Of a stretch of DNA of 64,000 nucleotides, positions 35,190 to 45,969 are shown piece after piece. The DNA is from Lates calcarifer (lineage: Eukaryota > Chordata > Actinopteri > Centropomidae). Below the pieces are notes generated by a model. The model did not search any database and was not told the DNA's origin. It saw nothing but the letters and a program-made list of their open reading frames with translations. The position numbers were made by a program, and so were the translations under genes. The stretch spans positions 25,442,467 to 25,506,466 of the forward strand of contig NC_066837.1 in the NCBI RefSeq assembly GCF_001640805.2, read 5' to 3'. Position 1 is the stretch's first letter, and the number at the start of each line of letters is the position of its first letter.

Positions 35190-35590
35190 AAATCAAATCT
35201 GTAATTGTCCACTGCGTTAATATTTTAAAATAATAAACTGCCCCATTCATTTCAATCAGGAAATTAAATAACACAAATGTGAGAAGAGTTATTAAAGACA
35301 TGAAATCATTTGTCATAGAATGTACTGTTTAGAGGGAGTGTTGATTAGACGGTGATCACACTTTTTTGTCATGGGTTTGTAAACTCAGGAATTAGCCTTG
35401 ATGGAGTATAAACACTGGTGAGAAGTATTGATGATTCCTGAGGAGCTAACCAGACTGGAACCTTAGTTGTGCAGCACTATGGGCTCTGATGTAGGTGGGG
35501 CACTTCAACCGTGCACTGAAGTGACAGCTGACATCAACAGCATGATGGGTTAATAGAAATCATGAAAAAATATGTCTAACCTATATCTAT
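35190..35590. other. Unique-looking DNA
   Basis: Nothing recognised. Confidence 0.5.
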
Positions 35591-35596
35591 ATGTCT

Positions 35597-36235
35597 AACC
35601 CTCCTGTTACCTTTCAAATTTACATCTATTATCCTTGTGGTCTACTTGACCCCAGGGATTTAAACATCCAGAGAATTATTCTAACTAAAATTGTTAGCCA
35701 AGTTTATGTGTCAGGTACTTTGTGTTTGTCTGTTGACAACCTAAACAGCCCTTTAAATAACCCCCCACCCCCACCTACTCCCCTTATACATGCAGAATAC
35801 CTGTTGTGCGACTACGGAGAAATATGCAAATCACCATAAAATCTCACTGATTGACCGAAAATTGGAAAGAGAAATATTTTAATGGCTCTTTTGTATTGTA
35901 TTGTATTGTAAGTACATATTTTTTTTTATCTACAACATTTGGAATGAAAAACATCAGGAAAAACATCAAGAATAGTAACATGTGTTATGTTCGGGGTCAA
36001 TTTGACCCCAAGAAAAACAAACACAATTTCAAAAATTTAGAAGGATTTTATTTGTAAAACAGAACATCATCATCATCATAAGAACATCAGTAAGGAACAC
36101 ATAACAGTTCTTTATTCACAAAAACCTATTAAAAAAAGTACATTTGAACATTGTGTCAGGCATTGTTCTATGCTACTCTAAGTGCTATGCATGGGAATAT
36201 ATAAATGAGTTTGACAGAATACAAACAGACAGAAT
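35597..36235 (-). mobile_element. piggyBac-type terminal and 3' noncoding region
   Basis: 'aaccctcctgttacc' at the left edge and 'gttatgttcggggtc' plus TCAATTTGACCCC at 35983-36016 resemble ends of fish piggyBac elements; the stretch GGGGTCAATTTGACCCC is an 8+1+8 perfect inverted repeat. It lies directly beyond the C-terminal end of the transposase remnant, as expected for the element's 3' side. Two terminus-like sequences 390 bp apart suggest a nested or internally deleted copy. Confidence 0.5.
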
Positions 36236-36899
36236 ATGAACAGCATATTATTCTTCAGGCCACAAGAGAGTACATTCCAGCCTTTTGTCTGCACTACTGT
36301 ACACATGATGTGCAGAGAGTGCATGCATGTTCCTTGTAGATGTATTTCTTGCATTTCAAACAGGTGTTGCTGGTCTTGGAGTCATTTCTATTGGGACAGA
36401 CCTGGCACCTGCCATGTTTCCTGCCTGCAGTTTGAAACACTGGAGGAGTTGGGTTGTGTGTCTCTGTTTGGATGTCCTTCACAACAGTTGCAGCAGCTGT
36501 TGATGCTCTTGGAAGGCACCGTCTTCTCTCAATATGTGGTTTCAGCAAGGCGTAACCCAGCTGCTCCAGGAAAATCTTCCTTTGAGTCAGTTTTCCGCTG
36601 TTCGCAGTCCTTGTTTATTTCACTCCATATTACAAAGGCATTGCAGGCGCTGACATCAATGAAAAAAAATAAAAGGGGCCAACGGGCAGTCATGCGTTGG
36701 CAGCTGTGGCTGTGGCTGTCACCTTGTCCAGGTTATCAACCCCTCCCCTTGTCTCGTTGTAGTCCAAGACCATTTGTGGTTTTCTGTCTTCTCTGGTGCT
36801 CAGGACAGCATCTTTGTGTATGGTGCGCATTAGCAGGACATTTTTACCTTTTTGGGGGCAATAGGAGACAACAGTGGCTCTGTCAGTGAAGGCAAACAT
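36236..36899 (-). pseudogene. piggyBac transposase remnant (PGBD4-like C-terminal half)
   Basis: The minus frame from 36899 contains FAFTDRATVVSYCP, RKPQMVLDYNETRGGVDNLD and then, after a frameshift near 36700, a hydrophobic continuation. The DYN.T.GGVD motif near 36735 holds the third catalytic Asp of the piggyBac DDD domain. A second minus frame (36294-36548) shows the C-terminal Cys-rich zinc-binding domain: CQVCP, then TCLKCKKYI, then HACTLC. The N-terminal half and the first two catalytic Asp are missing; the break abuts a family D repeat. Family call is firm; the copy is inactive. Open plus frame 36236-36889 is only the antisense shadow. Confidence 0.85.
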
Positions 36900-36949
36900 T
36901 AAAGATGTTAGCCTTCACTGATTAGCCTTCTACTCAGCTTCACATGAAC

Positions 36950-37085
36950 ATTCATTCATCCATCCATCCATCCATTATCCATACAGCTTATCTGTTAAGG
37001 GTCGCAGGAGGGCTGGAGACTATCCCGGCTGACATTGGGCAAGAGGCTGCACACCCTAGACAGATCACCAGTCCATCACAGGACC
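36950..37085 (+). repeat. Family D dispersed repeat, copy D2
   Basis: Starts with (CCAT)n and 'cttatctgttaagggtcgca', then 'tatcccggctgacattgg' and 'cagatcaccagtccatcac'. It sits exactly between the truncated piggyBac gene and the Tc1 remnant. Confidence 0.7.
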
Positions 37086-37089
37086 AACA

Positions 37090-37430
37090 TACAGTAGTGT
37101 GCAGAAGTGAAGAAGCACTCTAGATGTTTTTACTCTTATCCTTCACCAGTACCATCAGGGAGGTGTCTGATCAGTCCCAGATTAATTCTGCAGCAGGACA
37201 ATGATTCCAAACACACAGTCAGCATAATAAAGAACTCTGTCTTCAGAGACAAGAAGAACAAGGAGTCCTGCAGTAGATGGTCTGACCCTCCCACAGTGCC
37301 CTGATCTCAACATCATGGAGAAATAGTGATCTGATTTAGGTTTTTTCTGTTTACTGCACTTCACATGAGGAAATTGATGAATAAAAAGTGATCATGGGAT
37401 TATTTTTGACAGCATCCTCTCTTTAACATG
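37090..37430 (+). pseudogene. Tc1 transposase remnant with 5' terminus
   Basis: The left edge has TA then 'cagtagtgtgcagaag', matching the 'cagtactgtgcaaaag' end of a fish Tc1 family. After an internal deletion the frame reads LQQDNDSKHT at about 37188-37217, the second catalytic Asp motif of Tc1 transposases, followed by a nucleotide stretch for the usual LEWPPQSPDLNII region that has drifted out of frame near 37300. The C-terminal part and the right terminus are degraded. Different subfamily from the copy at 0.3-0.8 kb. Confidence 0.8.
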
Positions 37431-37599
37431 TATATTTTATTAAATTTTTGACTTCCATTAATTTCCAATTGATGTAACACAATCGAGCACATAGAATATA
37501 TTGGAGACTGTATGTATGTAAATGTCCCCACCAATCTCCAGCAACTACTGCATTAGTCTCTAGCAATAATGTTGATCAAAAGAATTGGTACACAGATGT

Positions 37600-37892
37600 T
37601 TAACAGATCTCGTTCTCTGCCATGGGTCCTGCCTCCCTAACCCAATATTACTAATTGGGTTTGCTTTGCTGCTTCTTGCTAAGTAGCTGTAGTTACACAA
37701 AGCTCCATCAATTAGATGTGCATGTAGGCAAAGTGAGGAGGACACCATCCTTATACTAACTTTTCTGTGCACTAAAATATGGGATAAATCATGTCTCATA
37801 TAAATTCAGTAAGGAAGTAAGGGACAGTGCATTTTATTTTTTTGAATACGGGACTATCTCATATTACACAGGACAAGTGGCAACCCTAGTGT
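37600..37892 (-). mobile_element. Probable MITE-like repeat (family J)
   Basis: Right edge 'caagtggcaaccctag' with 'cgggactatctcatatt' just inside is the end of a fish repeat that begins 'ctagggttgcca' and contains 'cccgtatt'. The left limit is uncertain. Confidence 0.4.
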
Positions 37893-37894
37893 GT

Positions 37895-38725
37895 GTGTGT
37901 ATGTGTGTGTGTGCGTGTTTTGTCAATTATGCTACTTTGGTAATATACTGATAGTCAGGATGGCAGCCAAATAAGGAGGGTGGACTTCAGGAGCTACTTT
38001 ACAACAAATCGAAAAGTAAGTCACTTAAAGAAAATACTCTCTCAATTGCGAATATGTAGAGTCAACTTAAAATGATTTTGCTTAAAGTTCATATGGCATG
38101 CAATAGTGTATTATTTTGTCAGCTGACAGAAGCAACTCAGCTGTGTAGTAGCTCAGACAGAGGTGGAGAGGCAGAGTCACAAGTGAGGTTGAATAATGAC
38201 TAGGTGATATGTTAATGGTTTGATTCAGTATTCATTTTGACAGATGTAAGGGAAAATGTCAGTTTCCAGGGGAGCTCCTTTTTGCTACTATAATGTCACC
38301 ACAAATGTCAAAATCAAACCTACACCCTTAATGGTTCAACTTGACGATGAGATATAACAAAGAAATGAAAAGGATAATTTGACGTTGACAACGTGAATCA
38401 GAAAATAAACCTTAAAAATGCTTTTACTTTTTACTATCATTTCCTCTTTGAACACCTGCAGCACTTTCTCTCTCTAGCTGCCTTGTGTGGAATGTGTACT
38501 TTATGATTGCTCCTCACCTTGTATTCTCTCAGCCACAAAATATGTTGTCAATTATACCATCAACACAGGATCTGTGACTGCACTTGCTCAATCACGCTGT
38601 GTCACACTCACTGCTCATGGCGCGACTCTAGATGTACACTTGAATTATGCCACCAGTTGCCTTTTGGTTAATAGTGCTTCCATTTTGCTCATCAGCAGCA
38701 TAGTATTAAGTGGTATTAGATTATG
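37895..38725. other. Unique-looking DNA
   Basis: Short TG repeat at 37891-37918, otherwise nothing recognised. The 89-codon frame at 38487-38756 has no known motif and runs into family B. Confidence 0.5.
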
Positions 38726-38729
38726 CTAT

Positions 38730-38935
38730 CCTCGTCTCAGCAGCTGGTCAGCTTAGCTTAGCACTGAGACTGGAGAAATGGAAAACAGCTAGCTTGTCCA
38801 AAGGTAACAAGATCCTAGCATCACTAATTAACATGTTGTGTCTCATTTGTATAATGCATACAAAAGTGTATAAAAATGACCATTTGTGGTTTTACAGAGA
38901 GGTTACATGTTGGGTTTTTTGGTAAAATCTTGTCA
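38730..38935 (+). mobile_element. Family B dispersed repeat, copy B3
   Basis: 'ggtcagcttagcttagca', 'gaaaacagctagcttgtcc', 'aaggtaacaagatcc' and 'atgaccatttgtggtttta' follow family B order and extend further inward than B2a. Confidence 0.65.
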
Positions 38936-38959
38936 CCTTTTGTTCCAATTTCAGCACTA

Positions 38960-39330
38960 AAACAGTGGTATCAAACTTCTAATCAAGCTTTCTATCACAA
39001 TGACATTTTCAGTCCTGTTATTTTCCTCCTTTCACTCACATTCCCACTTCCCCAATCCCCTGCATTTATGTGAGGTTTTGCAGTCATTGCCATGCCGTCC
39101 ACCAGATGCCCTCTGACTTTCTTACCTCTGCAGTCACCTGACTCCCACATTCACCAGCCTTGCCCTTTTGACTCCTGGGCTAATTGTGAGCTTTGCCACT
39201 TTCACCTTTCATAAGAAGTAATTTAACAGCACCTATCTGCCTGAGTGTCTGTGTTTGGGTCCTCCATCCTGTGCTCTATGCTCGCCTGTTGCCAGAGCTA
39301 TTCCTCTTAATGTTGTTTTCAGAATCTGGT
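38960..39330 (+). mobile_element. Possible LTR-retrotransposon end
   Basis: Contains 'tccaccagatgccctctgac', 'gcagtcacctgactccc' and 'tgcctgagtgtctgtgtttg', blocks I associate with terminal sequence of fish Gypsy-type elements. No protein domain, no clear TG...CA boundaries, no second LTR. Tentative. Confidence 0.25.
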
Positions 39331-39379
39331 TAACCACAAGTTATGTTTGCATAATATTTGTGTAGGGTGTAAAATGGTT

Positions 39380-39504
39380 CAGTAAATGGACTGCACTTAC
39401 ATAAAAGCTTTTCTAGTCTTATCAGGCCAATTTGGAGTTCAGTATCTTGCCCAAGGACACTTCAACATGCACACTGGAGGAGACATGGATCCAAGAACTG
39501 ACTG
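39380..39504 (+). repeat. Dispersed teleost repeat R1, copy 2 (internally deleted)
   Basis: Head 'agtaaatggactgcactta' with 'gcttttctagtctta' and tail 'ttcagtatcttgcccaagga' match copy 1 at 1.06-1.33 kb, but about 110-140 bp of the CA-rich middle is missing. Confidence 0.75.
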
Positions 39505-39739
39505 AATGTAATATATTTTGTAGGGACACTGGCTTGCGATGAGGCTTTATTTGGTTTGTTTCTCTCATTATCTTTTATACATTTGAACATTTTTCACAGA
39601 ACATTTAACATTTTAATTACAAAGATTAAGTTGCTGTATTGCTTGGTCCAAACAAAATAAAAAGAAAAGGAACAGACATGCTGCCAGTTGATTTTAGAGC
39701 CTTCTTGGCTGCATTAGTAGAATGGCTCTTTGGATGAGG

Positions 39740-40150
39740 GGCGATTTGCCAATTCAGTCCAGGCCGCTGCATCTCAGCTACTGGTTGGATTGGAGTGAAA
39801 TTTTGTACAGATAACCTCAGTGCCCCAAAATGGATCCTAATGACTATGATCCCATGACTTTTCCTCTAGCGCCACCTTCAGGTTCACATTTGTGCTTTGG
39901 ATAAAATTTCAACCGGCTGGTTTGGTACAAACATTCATGTGCCGTCTACCACCATCTGTCCAGTACTTTGGTGTATGACTATATCTGCAGAACTACTGAC
40001 AATCCAATCCACCTCAGTTGTTCTTATTTGCATGCTAATGGCCTAGACTAAGATAGTGAGCATCATATACATCACAACATTATACCTTTACATTACAGCA
40101 CATTATCAACCTGAACACACACCTTCTTAACATCATCATGTTAGCACCCT
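39740..40150 (-). mobile_element. Family A dispersed repeat, copy A6
   Basis: 'attttgtacagataacctc', 'acttttcctctagcgccacc', 'ttcaggttcacatttgtgc' and 'catcatgttagcacc' are in family A order. The outer left end is missing. Confidence 0.65.
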
Positions 40151-40448
40151 CTCCTTGTCAGTCATAGCCATTTCCCCAAGAGTCTTTAGACTTAGTCCTG
40201 GTTATTTCCCTCAACCTGTACAGGTGAGTGTACATGTTGTGAGTACGAGTGTAAATGTAGGACCAAGAGGATCTCAATTTAGTTCCCTCAGCAATGGCCT
40301 CTGTGACGTCTGACCTCCACACTTCCTGTCATGGACCTGTCATAGAGAGACAGGCAACCCCACCACAACACAGACAGTTGTAGAAAGGCCACTTAGACCA
40401 GGTGACCTTTACTATCCACCGACCACCTCACACAAAGTCAATGCTACC

Positions 40449-40600
40449 TCTCTCTCTCTCTCTCTACTCTCCCCGTCCACACACCCACACTCACAGGCCA
40501 CTCTTTACTATTATTCATCTTTCAGTCATCACACAAGTCTGTGCACATGCACATGCATGCACATACTATATACTGTATATACACATGGATTTCGATTGAC

Positions 40601-40632
<32 letters not shown>

Positions 40633-40788
40633 GCTCCAAAGGGACCCAGGGAGATGTACAGGGTCTGCATGCTGCGGCTTCATCCATCACCACTAAGCCC
40701 ACCTCTCCATTTCACCACCTTCTATCCATCCATCATTCTCTCCCTCTCTCCCTCCCTCTCTCTCTCTCTCTCTCTCTTTCTTATTCTG
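40449..40788. repeat. Cluster of (TC)n, (CA)n and (TC)n microsatellites
   Basis: TC run at 40449-40466, CA run at 40600-40629 (about 15 units) and TC/TCCC run at 40738-40780. Confidence 0.9.
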
Positions 40789-41814
40789 CCTCACCCCCCT
40801 CACTGCCCTTCTCCCCCTCCCCCTCCCTCTGTCATCTCCTCCACCTCTCTCTTTTATGCTCTCACTAGTCTCTTTCCCTCTGACCTTTAAGCCAACCTCT
40901 GCCTTTGAGCACCATGCTCTCTATCCATCTTCACCACATCTCTCCCCTCTGCTTTCCCTCCCAATCTTCTCCATCTACCTAAAATTTCCTTCTGCGTGTC
41001 CGTCTGCTTGCTTCACTGTCCTCTCCATTTATCTTCCTCTAAGCCTGCTTCTCGTCTTCCATTTCTGAGTTTCTCCCTCATTGAACACTCTCTACCCTTT
41101 TCTAGCATGTTGCTTTGAATCTTATTACTTCTTTCTCCTCGTCTGTGTCAGCTTTTTTTCTGTGTCTGTAACTCTCTCTTACAGCCATTGTTGTTGAGTG
41201 ATATGATCACGTCCTGGATATCAGACCTGCATCACACCATCACACCATGATGTTTTGCACTTTTGAGATGTATTCCTCCCAAAGAATCAGGTTATTTTCA
41301 GAATCCAAATGCTGACTTTACATTGAGCTGCTTGTTTTTGGTGCAGAAAAGTTGTTTCAGTGCTTCAGAATTGAGTGTTTTGAACTTGCCTCCAGTTTAT
41401 CCTCATCAACCTTGACTTTAATTTAACTAGCAATTTGGATTTGATATGGATTTAAGTGGGGAAATCAATACTGGATCATGGCTTTCACCTGGATTCTCTT
41501 AGTCAATCAGTTTAATGGAGCGAGTATTTAGGAGTACAGCCTCTCTCGTACAATCAGCGTATTTTCATTTGGGAAACGCAGTGAACGCACAAACAAGTTT
41601 TTGTCATCCTCCCAAAACTTCCATGAGTCCTGTCTGTGTTATTATGTAGCTCTTTGTGAGTCTGGTGACTGTGTATGTGTGTGTGCATGGGTGTGTTTGT
41701 GTGACATTTAATATCATAGCTCTCCCTGGCATGCTCTTCATTACACTGCACTCAGTCTAATTTCATCGGAGCCCGCAGCCGTTTGAAAACAGGCCAAATA
41801 CTCGATGAGAGATG

Positions 41815-42430
41815 AAGAGTGGAAGAGGAAGAAGGAGGAGTAGGAGGAGGAAAAAGGGGGAGAGGTGAAACCCAGAATGGGTTGTTGATATTAAACAGCG
41901 GCTGGTCTGACATGATGCAACCATGTTCGTCCAAACACACACGCACACACACAAACACACATACACACACTGACATGCTCTCAGGCACATGCACATCTGC
42001 TGCCTCCCACATGGTTCTGCATTAATCCAAATCACAGAATTAAAAGTTGAAGGATGTTTTGCTTCTTTACCCTCATAACCCCCCTTTCCCTCCCCCCTTT
42101 CTCTCTCGCTCCCTTTCTCTTGGCAAGAAGGATAAGGGGCTAAGATTAATTCCTTAGTTTTGCCAGGGTATTTGATAAACAGCCACTTGTCTTTGAGACA
42201 TAGCTTAGGAGAAACACAGTGAATGGATCTGTATAGAGAACAGAGACAAGCAGCAAGAGCAGGTGCATGAGAACACAAAATGTAGGGAGAATGACAATGC
42301 ATAGACGGAAATGAAACTGGGTGGAGTTGGGAAAAGCAAATGAGAATAATCAGAGGAGGAAGAACATTAGGACAAGGGGGAATAAGTAACACAAGAGGTA
42401 AAAGACAAAAAACTCAGAAAAATGAAGAAA
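41815..42430. repeat. Purine-rich region
   Basis: GGA/GAA-rich plus strand at 41815-41870 and 42280-42430, with a CA/TG-rich section at 41935-41970 between them. Confidence 0.6.
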
Positions 42431-43114
42431 AGATAAGGTGTTGAAAGATGAAAGGAAGAATGATTGGAAATCAGTGTGTATATCCATGGTGTTTGTTCTG
42501 ATGTGTCTTACTGTGGTCAAAACTGTATCAAGAGGAAATTTAAGTTGCACTTATTTCTCTGCTGTGACAGCATCCCCTATGTTAGTGTCCTCAAGGGGGC
42601 ATGAACTTTTGGTACCAACTGATGATGTCTGACTCTGCACTGGTAATTTAATTGGATCAATATCTTTGTGAGTGGACATTGAAAATGATTCGCAATATCC
42701 CCTCTGTTCCAATCACCACACAGGCAGTTTGTCAGCTGGGGGGGTGGGGGGCAACATTGTTAGCTTTTGATTAGCCCCTTGCGTGATTTGGAAACTCCTT
42801 ACATGACTACACTTTTTCTGTGAGTTTTGGTCTCTTGCCATCACCCCGACTGGACAAAAGATAGCTAGTTAGCTATCAACAGTTAGCTAGTTAGCTAAAA
42901 ACATGATTTCTCTGAAAGTACGTTGAAATAATTCAAACTCATGGTCACAGCATAAGCCTGCCTGAGTTTGTGTTGCATTACAGTGAGGTTATTGTTTAAA
43001 GGAAACATTTAAGGCCATAATGGAAACACACTTGCCATGTACACACCTAAAAAGGGTTTTATTCTGTTTTGTCAAAGGAAAAATCTCTGCAGAGTCTGAT
43101 CTGCTGTTTCATCG

Positions 43115-43330
43115 TAGTTTATATCTGTGAAGATTCTCAGTCATTCAGGACATGGTTATCCAAGAATAGTTGAACCAAGGGCAACTGGACTCGGTTGTAG
43201 ATACTTGAAGGCATTTCACTTCTCATCCAAAAGACTCCCTCAGTTCTGTTGGGATGAGAGGTGAAATGTGTTCAAGCATTTACAAGAAGTCCAGTTGCCC
43301 TTGTTCAACTTTTCATGGGTTACATCATAG
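43115..43330. mobile_element. Palindromic dispersed repeat (family E)
   Basis: Two arms of about 60 bp (43169-43228 and 43252-43310) are imperfect reverse complements around a 23-bp loop; both contain GGGCAACTGGACT or its complement and the 'ggatgagarRtgaaat' block. Recognised as a fish repeat normally reading 'aagtccagttgccc'. Folds as a long hairpin if transcribed. Confidence 0.7.
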
Positions 43331-44381
43331 TTTATATTTCTTTACACAAAACACCGTAAAAATTGAAATTTCAGTTGGATAAGTTGAGCACAGATGGAAG
43401 TGAATTAATTTGACTTCCTCTTCCTCAGCACAAAAAGTTGTGTGTGTGTGTGTGTGTCTGCTTTAACAAGTAAATGACAGCTGTCACTCAGATGCCTCAC
43501 AGTGACTCCTACATTAAGCCATTTAACTACAATGATGAAATCACACAGGACGTCTGTGCCTCATCAACAGTTTAAGTCCAACCTCCAGTTTCTACTCACT
43601 GCACTAGAGGCTGAACCTCGTCTGACTTCCTGTTTGAAAAGTCTGAAAAAAACAAGATGTATTTTTGTCTCAGGTCCATCTGAGGACACGCATTTGAAAG
43701 CTCCAATTCTGTTATATTTATTGATAGACGCTGAGAGGCTGTTGTCTCTCAAAGTCTAGAAATAAGGTGAGAGCGCTCACATAGCTTCTGTGCAAGTCAA
43801 TATCTTGACTTTAAAGCGATTGACAAGTTGTTTTTGTGCACAAATCCCTCAGTTTTGGCATGTAATCCTGTCTGCGTTGAGCTCCGTCCCTCATCTAGTC
43901 TCTTCCCTGTCAGACAGGGCTAGTGTCTGATTTTATTTGGCTGTTGCTGCAAAAAAAGGCAAAGAAGAGGGGGGGGGGATAATACTAATTTGATGTTTTC
44001 TTTTCTCAGTTGTCTCTCTCTCTCTTTCTTGTTGACTGTTTGTCTCCAATTTTAATTTTTTTAATCCTTCCCAACCCTAGCTTTTGTCCTCCAACTTTTC
44101 ATCTCCCCCACCATTTTCCTCCACATGGCTATTTCTCAGATCCAAATAAAGGCAGAAGTAATTGTCATTATGAGCACTCTGGCCTGCTCCTCCTCCACCC
44201 TTGCTTCACTCTCTTCTGACAGGCCTTTAAATTGTTTCCCAGACAGCCTCTCAGCTTTATCGGGGACACTAAATCCACCAATTAAATCACCCAAATTGGC
44301 ACTGTGGGCGCAGCTAGAGGGTGGGAGGGGAATGGGAGTAACAGCAAAAATGATATATACTACACAGCTATACACCACCTT

Positions 44382-44383
<2 letters not shown>

Positions 44384-44428
<45 letters not shown>
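44384..44428. repeat. (GT)n microsatellite
   Basis: About 22 uninterrupted GT units, among the longest dinucleotide runs in the window. Confidence 0.95.
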
Positions 44429-44431
<3 letters not shown>

Positions 44432-44574
44432 GACAGCAGGGATTGGCTATAGCTGGTGAGCTTAGTCCATCTGTCAGAAGGCCCCCAGCCCAAGGCTAAA
44501 GGTGCTATCTGTCATGCCAGATGACACAGAGACTGGGAGTCCATGACAAGGGGGTTATCATATCACAGCAGCTA

Positions 44575-44990
44575 GGAAAGGAGGCACGGCGAGAGGGAGG
44601 GAGGGAGGAAAGGAGGAGTAACTGTAAAATAAGAAAGGATGAGAGAGGAGGAAGACAGAAGAGGAACACAGAAGGGGAAGAGAGGACACAAGAGGAGTAA
44701 AAGACAGGGAAGAATGGAGAAATAGAAGGATTCACAAATGGTGGCGAGATAAACCAAGAGGAATCGAGCAATAGAGCGAGACCAGGACATTAGAGGTGGC
44801 CAAGAGAGACTGGTGGAGGAAGAGCAGTATTGGACTAAGGATAGAAACAGAGGAAGGTAGGCGGCGGGGGTGAGAGAGGAGAGACTGTATATATGACTGA
44901 TGGAGGATGGAGGGATAAATGAAGGAGGGCTCTGACGGCTGGAGGGGTGGGGAAGGAAAACAGAGGAGGGGGAAAGTGGTGTTAAAATCA
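44575..44990. repeat. Purine-rich (GGA/GAGG) tract
   Basis: About 400 bp in which the plus strand is overwhelmingly G/A, with GAGGGAGG and GGAGGA units. Capable of triplex formation in mirror-symmetric parts. Confidence 0.75.
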
Positions 44991-45043
44991 GAGAAGATTT
45001 GCTTGGTGGCGCTTTCACAAACTCACACAACTGTACGCACAGT

Positions 45044-45079
45044 ACACACACACACACACAGACACACACACACACACAG
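45044..45079. repeat. (CA)n microsatellite
   Basis: CA run interrupted once by CAGACA. Confidence 0.95.
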
Positions 45080-45652
45080 GGTGTAACTCTCTTTTCAATT
45101 ACATGTGACAGCTGCTGTCCCCCTGATCCATGCAGTTACTGCGGCAAGGGTGACAGGAATTATGGTGGAGCAGACAGGTGAGTCAGAGGGGAGCAAAGGG
45201 GGAGGGAGAAAGGCCTGGAAATGGAGAGGAGAAGGCCAGGGATGAGTTAAGGAGGAGTGTGCTGGAGAGAAAGCATTTGGGAAAAATACTGTAGCTCAAC
45301 AAATAAAATCTAAAAGAAATTATGTGTAATTTTTAAGTGGTAGATTGGATAATGGATGTGGATAATTCATGCAGTTTGGCATAAACCAAACAAAGAGAAA
45401 AAGCAAATTTGAAGGTTGGCACAGAAGATAAATTGACACTTGAACCTCTGATGTGCATGTTTACACAAGATATTACCAAGAACTGACAAGCAAACTAAGG
45501 CTGGTGTAAACGTAGCAAACAAAAGAGCTACAAAGAAACAAGTGCAATCTGACAGCACATTTAAAAATAAATGTACTACTAAATGAGTACGCATGATATC
45601 ATGGAGACTCTTTCTACCAGCTCTTTTTCCCATAGGTAATATGTTTTCCTAG

Positions 45653-45966
45653 TACAGCTGTATGCAAAAGTTTTGGCAGATTATATATTTTATTGTATTT
45701 ATAAATCAATAATACAAATACTCTTAGCTGCTACAAAACACAGAAGGGACTACTACATGACAACTTAGTAGGGTGCCCAAACTATTGTACAAGACACAAT
45801 TGCTGTTACATTTTTTATATTTTTTAAGTCTACAAAATAAAAAGTAGCAGTGAAAAAACATTAATTTTAAGGTCTGTTTGCTGCAGGTTGGATTCTTTTC
45901 ACTTTAAAAAATAAACAAAATATGTAATTTCCCCTGGGAAGGTCAAAACTTCTGCATACAACTGTA
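45653..45966. mobile_element. Tc1/mariner-type MITE, 314 bp
   Basis: Left end TACAGCTGTATGCAAAAGTTTT-like and the reverse complement of the right end (TACAGTTGTATGCAGAAGTT...) differ at two of the first 22 positions. Both ends abut TA, the Tc1/mariner target. The interior is AT-rich without coding capacity. It belongs to a fish MITE group I recognise; an intact-looking insertion. Confidence 0.8.
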
Positions 45967-45969
45967 TGA

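Larger units (their letters stand above)
40160..43110. other. Unique DNA with dense simple repeats
   Basis: No gene. CT-rich 40440-41090 and GA-rich 41815-42430 create long false frames (for example minus 41763-42392). The unique block 41735-41790 and the AT-rich 'tagctagttagcta' duplication at 42863-42896 are the only distinctive parts. G-rich run at 42738-42752. Confidence 0.55.
43335..45650. other. Unique DNA with simple repeats
   Basis: No gene. Contains TG (43438-43458), a G10 run near 43969, the long GT and CA repeats listed separately and a GA-rich block. Minus frames at 44505-45075 are derived from the GA block. Confidence 0.55.

Noticed and set aside
36236..36889. 217-codon plus frame
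   Set aside because: Antisense of the piggyBac transposase remnant, which has clear motifs on the minus strand.
39100..39120. CTCF-like 'ccaccagatgccc'
   Set aside because: Lacks the GGGGGC core positions and lies in LTR-like repeat sequence.
41763..42392. 209-codon minus frame
   Set aside because: Lies on the complement of GA-rich and CA-rich tracts; composition explains it.
44572..45075. 167-codon minus frame
   Set aside because: Entirely the pyrimidine complement of a GA tract plus a CA repeat.
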